From the NCBI GenBank assembly GCA_034111045.1, contig JAWUYA010000004.1:1-52738 (forward strand): DNA of 52,738 nucleotides, written 5' to 3'. The number at the start of each line of letters is the position of its first letter. Within the stretch, counting starts at the first letter, position 1. Both the position numbers and the translations under genes were made by a program. Below, piece by piece: positions 17,879 through 25,470 of this stretch. The notes under the pieces are model-generated. The model was not told the origin of the DNA. It saw only the letters and a list, made by a program, of their open reading frames with translations, and did not search any database. The stretch is from JALJPB01 sp034111045. GTDB taxonomy: Bacteria > Pseudomonadota > Gammaproteobacteria > Enterobacterales > Alteromonadaceae.

Positions 17879-19054
17879 TTGTCCATTAATACGCTGTATT
17901 TTATCCGATCACAACTAGGCCGTTTATTCTGCATGGCATTTGGCATTATTGCTATTTTGTCATATGCAACTTTCGCCACTGCTCAACCAGCAAATGAAAA
18001 GGCAACCGATAAAAATTTATCTTCGATTCAGCAAGCGATAAAAAAACAAAAAACAACAATAACGCAGTTTAATAAAGAGCATAGAGCGTTAGAAAAAAAA
18101 TTAAAAACTGATGATATAGCTATTGGTAATGCGGCTAAGGCTATTAATAAGACTAGCGGAGAGTTGACACAAACAAATAAAAAAATCACTGAATTAGAAA
18201 AAGAAAAAATTGCATTAATCACTAAAAAGCAGCACCAAGAAAAATTATTAGCCCAACAACTAAGAACCGCCCATAGTAGTGGTCATCATGATTATATTAA
18301 GTTGATATTAAATCAAGAAAATCCTGCAAAAGTACAAAGAACGCTCACCTATTATAATTATTTAAATGTGGCAAGAATTAAAGAGATTGATCAATTTCAA
18401 CTTACCTTGAGTCAATTACTTGAAGTCACCACTGAACACCAAGATAAAGTAATCCATTTAAAGCTATTAAAAGAGCAACAAAATCAACAAAAAGTAACGC
18501 TACAAGTAAGCAAAGTAAAGCGGGCAAAAACATTAATCGCTTTAAGTAAAGAGTTATTAAGTTCTCAGCAACGATTAACCCAACTTGAGTCTGAAGAAGT
18601 CAATCTCGTTAAAGCCCTCAAACAACTCGAATCATTAGTAAAATCAAAAATTTACTTAACAGGCTTAAGCAAGCTAAAGAAAAAGTTAAAATGGCCAGTT
18701 AAAGGTAATCTAGTCCATAGTTTTGGTAACAAAAAACAAGGTTACCTTAAGTGGAAAGGTATTTTAATGACTGCCCCTCAGGGGCGTCAAGTACAATCTA
18801 TTTATAACGGAACCGTATTGTTTGCCGACTGGTTAAAAGGTTATGGATTAGTGACAGTCATTGACCATGGCGATGGTTACATGAGTTTATACGGTCATAA
18901 TCAAACGTTATTAAAAAATGTGGGTGACAGGGTAGAAAGTGGCGAGCCTATCGCATTAATTGGTCAAAGTGGTGGTCAAAGCCGTCCCAGTCTTTATTTT
19001 GAAATTCGTTACCGCGGTAAAGCCGTCAATCCCAAATTATGGTGTAAAAGATAA
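17879..19054 (+). CDS. envC: Murein hydrolase activator EnvC
   Basis: A 391-residue periplasmic activator of the amidases AmiA/AmiB at the division septum. It has an N-terminal signal sequence, a long coiled coil (about residues 45-260, rich in Lys, Glu, Gln and Leu) and a C-terminal LytM domain. The domain is degenerate: where active enzymes have HxH the protein reads SLYFEI, so it should activate rather than cut. The start used is TTG directly after the gpmI stop. An ATG at 17933 is possible but has no ribosome site and would drop the positive n-region of the signal peptide. An amiB homologue, its likely target, is encoded at 38295-39632. Confidence 0.92.
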   Translation: MSINTLYFIRSQLGRLFCMAFGIIAILSYATFATAQPANEKATDKNLSSIQQAIKKQKTTITQFNKEHRALEKKLKTDDIAIGNAAKAINKTSGELTQTNKKITELEKEKIALITKKQHQEKLLAQQLRTAHSSGHHDYIKLILNQENPAKVQRTLTYYNYLNVARIKEIDQFQLTLSQLLEVTTEHQDKVIHLKLLKEQQNQQKVTLQVSKVKRAKTLIALSKELLSSQQRLTQLESEEVNLVKALKQLESLVKSKIYLTGLSKLKKKLKWPVKGNLVHSFGNKKQGYLKWKGILMTAPQGRQVQSIYNGTVLFADWLKGYGLVTVIDHGDGYMSLYGHNQTLLKNVGDRVESGEPIALIGQSGGQSRPSLYFEIRYRGKAVNPKLWCKR

Positions 19055-19140
19055 GCGTGATGTCAATAAATCAATGGCATATTAACATCGATTTTTTGTC
19101 AATGAACTGATAATGTTCTTAATATAAACAATAATAAATA

Positions 19141-19911
19141 GTGGTTTTTGTGATCAATACTTTTAAATTCTTTTGTCTTACTTTTATTCTATCATTTTCG
19201 CCTTTATCTATAGCAAAACAAGATCGCGTCGCCATTGTTATTGACGATATTGGTTACCGCTTCAGTGACGCTAAAGCCCTTGAGTTGCCTGGCAGTGTAA
19301 CCTATTCAATTTTACCTCATACCCCTTATGGAAAAACATTGGCATTAAGGGCTAACAAACAAAACGATGATGTGCTTTTACATATTCCAATGGAGTCATT
19401 AAATGGCAAATCTTTAGGCCCAGGCGCTTTAACATCAAACATGTCGAAACAGGGTATTTATCAGAGCTTAGCCGCTTCATTTGAAGAGATTCCTTTTGCG
19501 ATAGGTATTAATAATCATATGGGTAGTCGATTAACTACCCTGTATCAACCTATGGCTTGGACAATGAGTTTTCTCAAAGAGAATCACCTCTTCTTTTTAG
19601 ACAGTAAAACCAGTAGAGACTCTCAAGCCGAACAAGCGGCAATAGACTCTGGCGTGCCAGTACTTAACAGGCATGTGTTTTTGGATAACGAACTAAGTGA
19701 TCAATACATTGAACAACAGTTTAATTTACTCATTGCTAAAGCTCACAGTAATGATTTTGCGATCGCGATTGCTCACCCTCACCCAGCAACGGTTAAAAAT
19801 TTAACCCGGCTTATTCCATTGTTAAAAGCACAAAACATTGTGTTAGTGCCGTTATCTGATTTTTATATTGATAAAAGCCTCAAGACTGTTGCTCTCAACA
19901 CTACTGAATAA
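19141..19911 (+). CDS. yibQ: Divergent polysaccharide deacetylase family protein, YibQ type
   Basis: A 256-residue protein with an N-terminal signal peptide (hydrophobic to about residue 22, cleaved near SIA) and a divergent polysaccharide deacetylase (DUF610) domain. NodB-like motifs are present: VIDDIGY with the catalytic Asp pair, LHIPME, NHMGSRLT and FLDSKTS, followed by AIAHPHP. It follows envC on the same strand, as in E. coli. The start is GTG with no clear ribosome site; a second GTG lies 9 bases downstream. Activity is unproven. Periplasmic location is inferred from the signal peptide. Confidence 0.87.
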   Translation: MVFVINTFKFFCLTFILSFSPLSIAKQDRVAIVIDDIGYRFSDAKALELPGSVTYSILPHTPYGKTLALRANKQNDDVLLHIPMESLNGKSLGPGALTSNMSKQGIYQSLAASFEEIPFAIGINNHMGSRLTTLYQPMAWTMSFLKENHLFFLDSKTSRDSQAEQAAIDSGVPVLNRHVFLDNELSDQYIEQQFNLLIAKAHSNDFAIAIAHPHPATVKNLTRLIPLLKAQNIVLVPLSDFYIDKSLKTVALNTTE

Positions 19912-19925
19912 CGATATGAGCAATG

Positions 19926-20684
19926 CTAGATATTATTTTTAGCCATTAATTCATGTAGATATTTTACTGGTATAGCATAAGTAATACCACTAGGATGACT
20001 AATCACAGCCTCTTTGCTTTCTTGAACAAATACTTTATTGATAATGCCTAATACTTCACCGGTATTCATATCATACATTGCACTGCCACTATTCCCTGGA
20101 TAGGCTGTCGCATCAAGTTGATAGACCATATAAGGGTTACGCATTTTTTTTAACATTTGAGGGCTAATCTGTTCAGAGCTAACCACAGGGATAATCACAG
20201 GAGTGATACTGGCGATGATACCGCGATGAGTCACAGGGTATAACCCTAAAATACTACCAATAGGAAAGCCTGTAAAGGCGATATAACTTCCCTCTCGATG
20301 ATAATCGCTGCTTGCCAATATAAAAGCGGGTAACGGCGCACCAGAAATTTTAAGTATAGCCAAGTCATGATAATTATCACGGGCAACAATAGTCGCTTTT
20401 CTCACAACCGCATTTTTACCCGTGCCAATAAAAACAGCCATTTTTTCCAATAATTCCGGCTCTAAATATTGAGGTAACACGTGATTGTTAGTGACTATAT
20501 GAAGACCATCAGCAATAACAAATCCTGTGCCGTTTAGACTGTTTTTTGGCCTTCCTGTAGGTGTATGAAGGCCAACACCAACGACAGATGTTTTAACTTT
20601 TGCTATTACATCGCCAAGCTCCGCTTTTGCTTCACTTATCGATACCGTTAATAGAATTAATAAAAATCCCTGTAAAATTGTCAT
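19926..20684 (-). CDS. Secreted trypsin-like serine protease, no PDZ domain
   Basis: A 252-residue protein with a Sec signal peptide (residues 1 to about 20, ending EAKA) and a chymotrypsin-fold protease domain of the DegP/HtrA kind. The triad is complete: His68 in VTNNHV, Asp107 in NYHDLAIL, Ser199 in YPGNSGSA. It lacks the PDZ domains and C-terminal extension of HtrA proteins, so it is a compact single-domain protease, probably periplasmic. It is convergent with yibQ (15 bp apart) and divergent from the patatin gene. Substrate unknown. Confidence 0.85.
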   Translation of the reverse strand: MTILQGFLLILLTVSISEAKAELGDVIAKVKTSVVGVGLHTPTGRPKNSLNGTGFVIADGLHIVTNNHVLPQYLEPELLEKMAVFIGTGKNAVVRKATIVARDNYHDLAILKISGAPLPAFILASSDYHREGSYIAFTGFPIGSILGLYPVTHRGIIASITPVIIPVVSSEQISPQMLKKMRNPYMVYQLDATAYPGNSGSAMYDMNTGEVLGIINKVFVQESKEAVISHPSGITYAIPVKYLHELMAKNNI

Positions 20685-20870
20685 CGCCTTTACCTTTTAT
20701 GTTTAGTGAAGATCGTTTAAATAAACTATCGTTAAGTTTACCTTAATTTAAGCAAATATCTATTTCGCAAATAATGCTTTTATTGTCCATACTTATCAAT
20801 AATATTAACCCGTGTTGAGTTATTTACTCTCCGCCCTTTTATTCAATATAAGCGAGTCACTGGAGACTGA

Positions 20871-21689
20871 ATGACAATAAAAATAATTCCTATATTTGCT
20901 GGTGGCGGTACTCGATTACCTGCACATCTTGGTGTGTTAAAAGCCCTTAGCGAGCTTGATATAGCTTTTGATCATTTAGTCGGTGTATCTGGGGGTAGCA
21001 TCATTGCCAGTTTATATGCATCAGGCTTAACCCATAGCGAAATGAGAGAAATAGCACTAAATACTAATTATAATCAATTTAGGGAGTTTTCACTGTTGAA
21101 GTTAATCCGACATGGCGGTTTAAGCTCTGGTGATGTTTTTGAACAATGGGTAGACAATCATCTTGAAGGGAAAACATTTTGTGAATTAGATAAAAATCTC
21201 CATATTGTTGCAACCGATGTCACCAAAGGCAAACCTGTCATTTTTAACCGTGAAAAAAACCCCAATATGAAAGTATCTCAAGCGGTACGTTTTTCGATGT
21301 CAATCCCGCTGGTATTTAGTTTTAAAACCTTTGAAAATTGCATCATTGTTGATGGCAGTATTCTTGCCGAGGAAGCTCTGCATCAAGATTGGGATCATGA
21401 AGGTACGCCAATATTATGTTTTAGATTGCGAGGTGAGCATCAAAATGATGAGTTAAGTGTTAAAGGCTTATTTCCTATTTTCAATTATGTGACATTGCTT
21501 ATCAGAACCTTCATGACAACAATTTCTCGCGAATATATTAACGAATCTTTTTGGCATAATACGATTATCATTAATACGGGAGAGTGTTCAGCGGTTGACT
21601 TTACAATGGACAGTAAGAAGAAGCAGAGGCTTTATGAAATTGGTTATGATACCGCTATGGACATTATTCCGTTAAAGATAAAAAACTGA
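20871..21689 (+). CDS. Patatin-like phospholipase family protein
   Basis: A 272-residue patatin-fold acyl hydrolase. The nucleophile Ser40 is in GVSGG, the glycine-rich oxyanion loop GGGTRLPAHLG is at residues 11-21, and the second member of the dyad, Asp161, is in VDGS. No signal peptide or membrane anchor is seen, so it is probably cytoplasmic or delivered by another route. It stands immediately upstream of the decayed exosortase-associated AMP-ligase/decarboxylase remnant and the N-acyl amino acid synthase, which raises a lipid-related link. Its own substrate is not known. Confidence 0.85.
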   Translation: MTIKIIPIFAGGGTRLPAHLGVLKALSELDIAFDHLVGVSGGSIIASLYASGLTHSEMREIALNTNYNQFREFSLLKLIRHGGLSSGDVFEQWVDNHLEGKTFCELDKNLHIVATDVTKGKPVIFNREKNPNMKVSQAVRFSMSIPLVFSFKTFENCIIVDGSILAEEALHQDWDHEGTPILCFRLRGEHQNDELSVKGLFPIFNYVTLLIRTFMTTISREYINESFWHNTIIINTGECSAVDFTMDSKKKQRLYEIGYDTAMDIIPLKIKN

Positions 21690-21774
21690 GTAATTACTGA
21701 CCAGTAAATAAAAAAATAGAGGCAAAAAGTGACTTCCATCAATGTTCGTTAACGTTATCGCTAACGGCTTTGAT

Positions 21775-22215
21775 AACTTAGTACTTGCTTGAGATCATGG
21801 CAGAGCGATTTATTTAGATAAATCTCTTAAGAAAGTTGGCTGTTTTTTGCAACAGCATCACAAATTCTGTTTATGTTCCAATCAACCCCCGTACTAAATT
21901 TACCCCAAGTTCAACATATATAAATGAGTGTGAAATTAAATGACTAGTCACCGATACCGGAGGCTTTCATCCAATATTGCCACAACCCAACCCCCTAGTT
22001 TGACTTATATAATACTCGCAGATGGGGATGATGGCATCAATAAAACCATCAATGAAGGCATCAATAAAGGCATTAAGAAGATTAATATAATTTCATTGAA
22101 AGCTTTCATTCCAGAGGGTGAAAATGATTTATCTAAGAAGAACACGGCCGATGAACCGATGATGTGGCCGCCATAAGTTATACTTCTGGTGGTCAGGGAA
22201 AGCCAAAAGGCGTAG
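21775..22215 (+). pseudogene. Remnant of exosortase-A-associated AMP-forming acyl ligase
   Basis: Fragments of one AMP-ligase occur in order in shifting frames. YVPINP is near 21875 and then, one frame over, VLNLPQVQHI; next is NECEIK, a stretch beginning SLTYIILADGDDG (about 21997), and finally DVAAISYTSGGQGKPKGVV at 22161-22217, which is the adenylate motif A3 (consensus YTSGSTGKPKGV). Several frameshifts and stops break it, so it cannot be expressed. The order and spacing match the first third of the exosortase-A-associated acyl-CoA ligase family (TIGR03098). The motif then runs directly into the decarboxylase remnant. Approximate left end. Confidence 0.7.
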
Positions 22216-22609
22216 TACTTATGTGAGTAAAATTATTGATAAAAAACGTCCAGACAAACAACTTATTAAATTTGTGATGGTGGATTACATCACCACCTTT
22301 CTAATTTGGGTGATTTTGGTCAAGTTATTAGCATGAATTATCCGGTAGCCATTGGTAATATAATCTTGTCAGCCGATACTTAATGAGTCACTGAAATGGA
22401 AAACCACTATCGTTGGCGACTTTATCTCCCACTTGGTGTTAGCGGACAAAGTTACTTTACCTAAAGTTATAATTGGTAATTATGTTGTTGTTTATCAACT
22501 CTGTGCGTATGGAGCCTCTGCAAGCCTAAAAGACTATTTGAGCCAGCAAACAGTGAGAGACATATACTTTAAGGCCATGCAGAAAATTATACTGTTGATT
22601 TATAAATAA
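22214..22609 (+). pseudogene. Remnant of exosortase-A-associated PLP-dependent decarboxylase (C-terminal part)
   Basis: Starting at the junction with the ligase remnant, three frames in succession give parts of a fold-III PLP decarboxylase. The first is TYVSKIIDKK (22217 on), the second DGGLHHHLSNLGDFGQVI continuing to MNYPVAIGN (22276 on), and the third TIVGDFISHLVLADKVTLP leading to the active-site-like CAYGASAS and a stop at 22607-22609. These match the exosortase-A-associated family (TIGR03099: DGG.HHHLAASGNFGQ, NYPVAIGN, SGAYG.SAS). The N-terminal half, including the PLP lysine domain, is missing and at least two frameshifts are present. Confidence 0.75.
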
Positions 22610-22683
22610 GTTAATTACGGTTATTTTCTATTGGCGTCTATAATTGTCATCAGTAGTCAAATTCGCTGTTCTGGACTCAAAAA

Positions 22684-23454
22684 ATGACAGAATATTCCAT
22701 TGCCAAAAATTTTTGCCAGTACTTTCAGATTAAGTTTGCTAGTACAAAGCAGTTAAGGCGAGAAGCTTTTAAGATTCGATATGGTGTTTACAGTCAAGAG
22801 CTCGGCTGGGAGCCTGAAAACCCATTAAAGATGGAAACTGATGAATGTGATGACTACGCTTATCATTGCTTAATAGAGCACAAACGCACAGGTGGTTATA
22901 TAGGATGTGTTCGTCTGCTTATTCCTCCAGTGCAACAACCAGAGCAGCCACTTCCCTTTGAACAAAACTGCTTGCATACCGCCAAGGCAGAAATAATAGA
23001 TTCGACCAAGTTAGCAAGAGGAAGTTTTGGCGAAATATCGCGTCTTGCTGTCTTAGCTTCATTTCGTCGACGTGAAAAAGAAAAAAAGGCACCTTTTATC
23101 ATAAATAGAATAAATCCTGAAACAATTTACACTGAAGATGAGCGCCGAAACTTCCCCAATATAGCTATAGGGCTTTACATTGCAGCTGTGTCATTAGCCG
23201 ATATTTGCAATCATTCAGGTGCTTTTGTAATGATGGAACCCAGGTTAAATAAGCGTCTAATTCGATTTGGTTTACCTTTTGAACAAGTAGGTGAAATCAT
23301 GGAATATCACGGCCAAAGAGCGATGTTTCATTTACCTCGTAGAGGATTTTCTGCATTGCTCAACAGCGAATTAAAAAAACTGTATGACGCCATATATCAA
23401 GACTTACTTAGTCAAATTTCATTAATACCATTTTCTAACTCTTCAGACAGGTAA
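22684..23454 (+). CDS. PEP-CTERM/exosortase system-associated acyltransferase (N-acyl amino acid synthase)
   Basis: A 256-residue GNAT-fold acyltransferase of the exosortase-associated family (TIGR03694), related to autoinducer synthases. Members of this group make long-chain N-acyl amino acids from acyl-ACP and an amino acid. Family segments seen: EAFKIRYGVYSQELGW (residues 28-43), IGCVRLLIPP (about 78-87) and GEISRLAVLASFRRRE (about 118-133), the last carrying the conserved E.SRLAV acceptor region, then a C-terminal ALSDIC-like helix and HGQRAMFHLPR. No signal peptide; cytoplasmic. It follows the decayed AMP-ligase/decarboxylase and precedes a flavoprotein by 47 bp, probably one transcript. 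Amino acid specificity cannot be read from sequence; tyrosine is common in the wider family. Confidence 0.86.
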   Translation: MTEYSIAKNFCQYFQIKFASTKQLRREAFKIRYGVYSQELGWEPENPLKMETDECDDYAYHCLIEHKRTGGYIGCVRLLIPPVQQPEQPLPFEQNCLHTAKAEIIDSTKLARGSFGEISRLAVLASFRRREKEKKAPFIINRINPETIYTEDERRNFPNIAIGLYIAAVSLADICNHSGAFVMMEPRLNKRLIRFGLPFEQVGEIMEYHGQRAMFHLPRRGFSALLNSELKKLYDAIYQDLLSQISLIPFSNSSDR

Positions 23455-23501
23455 GTTCATTTATAACGGTGACACTTATTATCATAAAAGGCGGCATCTA
23501 G

Positions 23502-25190
23502 ATGACAGATTGCATATCTCGCGTGGCACAAGTACTCAATAAGCAAGCTTTATTACTTTCAAAAAAAGAGGAACTAGTGCCATACATTAGAGGTACAGAG
23601 GGCTTTATTAATAAGGGTTCTGAAGGTATAGTCGCCGTAGTAAAACCCTACAATAGTGAGGATGTAGAGTCATTATTGAAACTTGCTAATGAACTCTCTT
23701 CAACACCCAAATTGCGCTTTACTATTAATCCTATAAGCACAGGGTTAAATTGGGGATATGGCACTAGTCAACCACCAGTGTGTAATTCTAGCGTTATTAT
23801 TCTTGATTTATCTTCTTTAACTAGCATTGTTGAATTCACTTCGGATCTAGGGCTAATAACGGTTGAACCAGGAGTCACACAAAAACATCTGAGTGAATTT
23901 TTAATCAGCCAAGGCGATGAGTTTATGGTCCCAGTAACGGGTGCTGGACCCAGCTGCTCAATTATAGGCAATGCTATTGAAAGAGGTTACGGTATAACAC
24001 CAAACACAGACCATTTTGGTGCGGTAACTGCAATTGAAGGATACTGGGCTAATGGCTTAAAATATACATCAGCTATTAACGAGTTAGATCAATCACAAGT
24101 GAAAACTGTCGACAAAACCTATAAGTGGGGATTAGGACCATACCTTGATGGTTTATTTACTCAATCAAATTTTGGTGTGGTAACCAAAATGACTATAAGG
24201 CTCGCAAAAAAACCTAAAAAATTTGTTTCTTTTATCATTCAAGTTCCCAAAGATAGTGTTATGGAAGATGCCATTTATTTGATCCAAAAAGTGTTATCCG
24301 ATTACCAAGGAATTGTTGGCTCAATCAATCTAATGGATAAAAGGCGGCTACTCTCAATGCTTGCTGATAATCCATCACCCGGCGAACATAGAGTTATGTC
24401 GGATGACTTAGTCACCTCACTCAGTGATTCACTCGAAATTCATAGTTGGACGATTATGGGGAGTATTTATGGAACTATGGGGGTCGCTAAAATAGTTAAA
24501 AAAGAAATCAAACAAATTTTCAATCAATTAAATTGTCATCAAATATACTCTGATAGTCTCATTTTTACTATGGCAAATATTGCCATTAAATGGGTACCTA
24601 AATTTTTATTCAAGCACATCTCTCAGTTGTCTATCGCAAAAAAACAATTAGCATCCTTTGAGCGCGGTAAAGAAATAATGCTTGGCCGCCCTAATAAAAT
24701 GGCATTAAAGTTAGCATACTGGCGTCATAAAGATGCCAAGGTCATAAAACAAGCAGACTTTTCTCCAGCAAAAGATGGCTGCGGTTTATTATGGTATGCA
24801 CCCTTAATTACTATGAATCCTGCCATCATGAGAGCATACGTAGAGTTTATAAGAAAAACATGCCCTAAATACAATATTGAGCCTTTAATTACATTTACCA
24901 ATTTAACGTATGATTGTGTTGATAGCACCATTCCCATAATTTTTGATCTATCTAATCCTCAAGCAGTTGAAGATGCGCATAATTGCTTAAAAGATTTAGT
25001 GCTTAATGGATTAAAACTAGGTTTTGTTCCTTATCGCTTAAATGTAGATCAACAGCAGTGGTTACTCGATGCTAATTCACCATTTTGGCAAACGACAAAT
25101 AAAATTAAATCGGCAATAGACCCTAACCGCATATTAAGCATTGGCCGGTATAATCCGCAGCAAAGTAAGCGTTTGGCAAAGGGCATCTAA
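23502..25190 (+). CDS. VAO/PCMH-family FAD oxidase or dehydrogenase, 4-alkylphenol-oxidase-like
   Basis: A 562-residue flavoprotein of the vanillyl-alcohol-oxidase / 4-cresol-dehydrogenase family. The N-terminal PCMH FAD domain has TVEPGVTQKHL, IIGNAIERGYGITPNTDHFG and KWGLGPYLDGLFTQSNFG, each close to the family consensus. The C-terminal substrate domain has LLWYAPL and ends with IDPNRILSIGRYNP. Tyr511-Arg512 in VPYRLN align with the phenolate-binding Tyr-Arg pair of vanillyl alcohol oxidase (Tyr503-Arg504), which suggests a para-substituted phenol substrate. The usual covalent-FAD residue (His or Tyr near TYDCVDSTIP) is not obvious. No signal peptide. Start ATG has only a weak ribosome site. 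It lies 47 bp after the acyltransferase, so the acylated amino acid is the natural candidate substrate. Confidence 0.82.
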   Translation: MTDCISRVAQVLNKQALLLSKKEELVPYIRGTEGFINKGSEGIVAVVKPYNSEDVESLLKLANELSSTPKLRFTINPISTGLNWGYGTSQPPVCNSSVIILDLSSLTSIVEFTSDLGLITVEPGVTQKHLSEFLISQGDEFMVPVTGAGPSCSIIGNAIERGYGITPNTDHFGAVTAIEGYWANGLKYTSAINELDQSQVKTVDKTYKWGLGPYLDGLFTQSNFGVVTKMTIRLAKKPKKFVSFIIQVPKDSVMEDAIYLIQKVLSDYQGIVGSINLMDKRRLLSMLADNPSPGEHRVMSDDLVTSLSDSLEIHSWTIMGSIYGTMGVAKIVKKEIKQIFNQLNCHQIYSDSLIFTMANIAIKWVPKFLFKHISQLSIAKKQLASFERGKEIMLGRPNKMALKLAYWRHKDAKVIKQADFSPAKDGCGLLWYAPLITMNPAIMRAYVEFIRKTCPKYNIEPLITFTNLTYDCVDSTIPIIFDLSNPQAVEDAHNCLKDLVLNGLKLGFVPYRLNVDQQQWLLDANSPFWQTTNKIKSAIDPNRILSIGRYNPQQSKRLAKGI

Positions 25191-25470
25191 ACAAGGAATG
25201 TAAATCAAGTTACGTTAAGGCATTATTGGGATTAATTGATGAGAATGACACGCAGCCACTAAGCATTAACACAGAGTAGTGATTTCACAAAGTAATGTAG
25301 TCGTTGAAAGAGAGAAACAAAGCCTAATATTTGAAAATCATTTAATCAATTTTTTTGTATTAACGCATCATGAAGAGTAGCTCTCGCTGTCAGAAATAGC
25401 GCTAGTCAGAGCAAAACGATGGTTATCAATGAAAGATTAAAAAAATACACGTTATGAAAGGATAGTAGGC

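Noticed and set aside
21940..22176. A stand-alone 78-codon gene
   Set aside because: It is one frame of the broken AMP-ligase remnant; the continuation of the ligase lies in another frame across its stop.
22635..22660. A sigma-54 site before the acyltransferase (TTGGCGTCTATAATTGTC)
   Set aside because: The GG is followed by TG, not GC, after ten bases, so the invariant spacing and -12 dinucleotide fail.
25191..25470. Possible small gene between the flavoprotein and the M56 gene
   Set aside because: Only very short frames without ribosome sites or recognisable motifs; nothing supports a gene.
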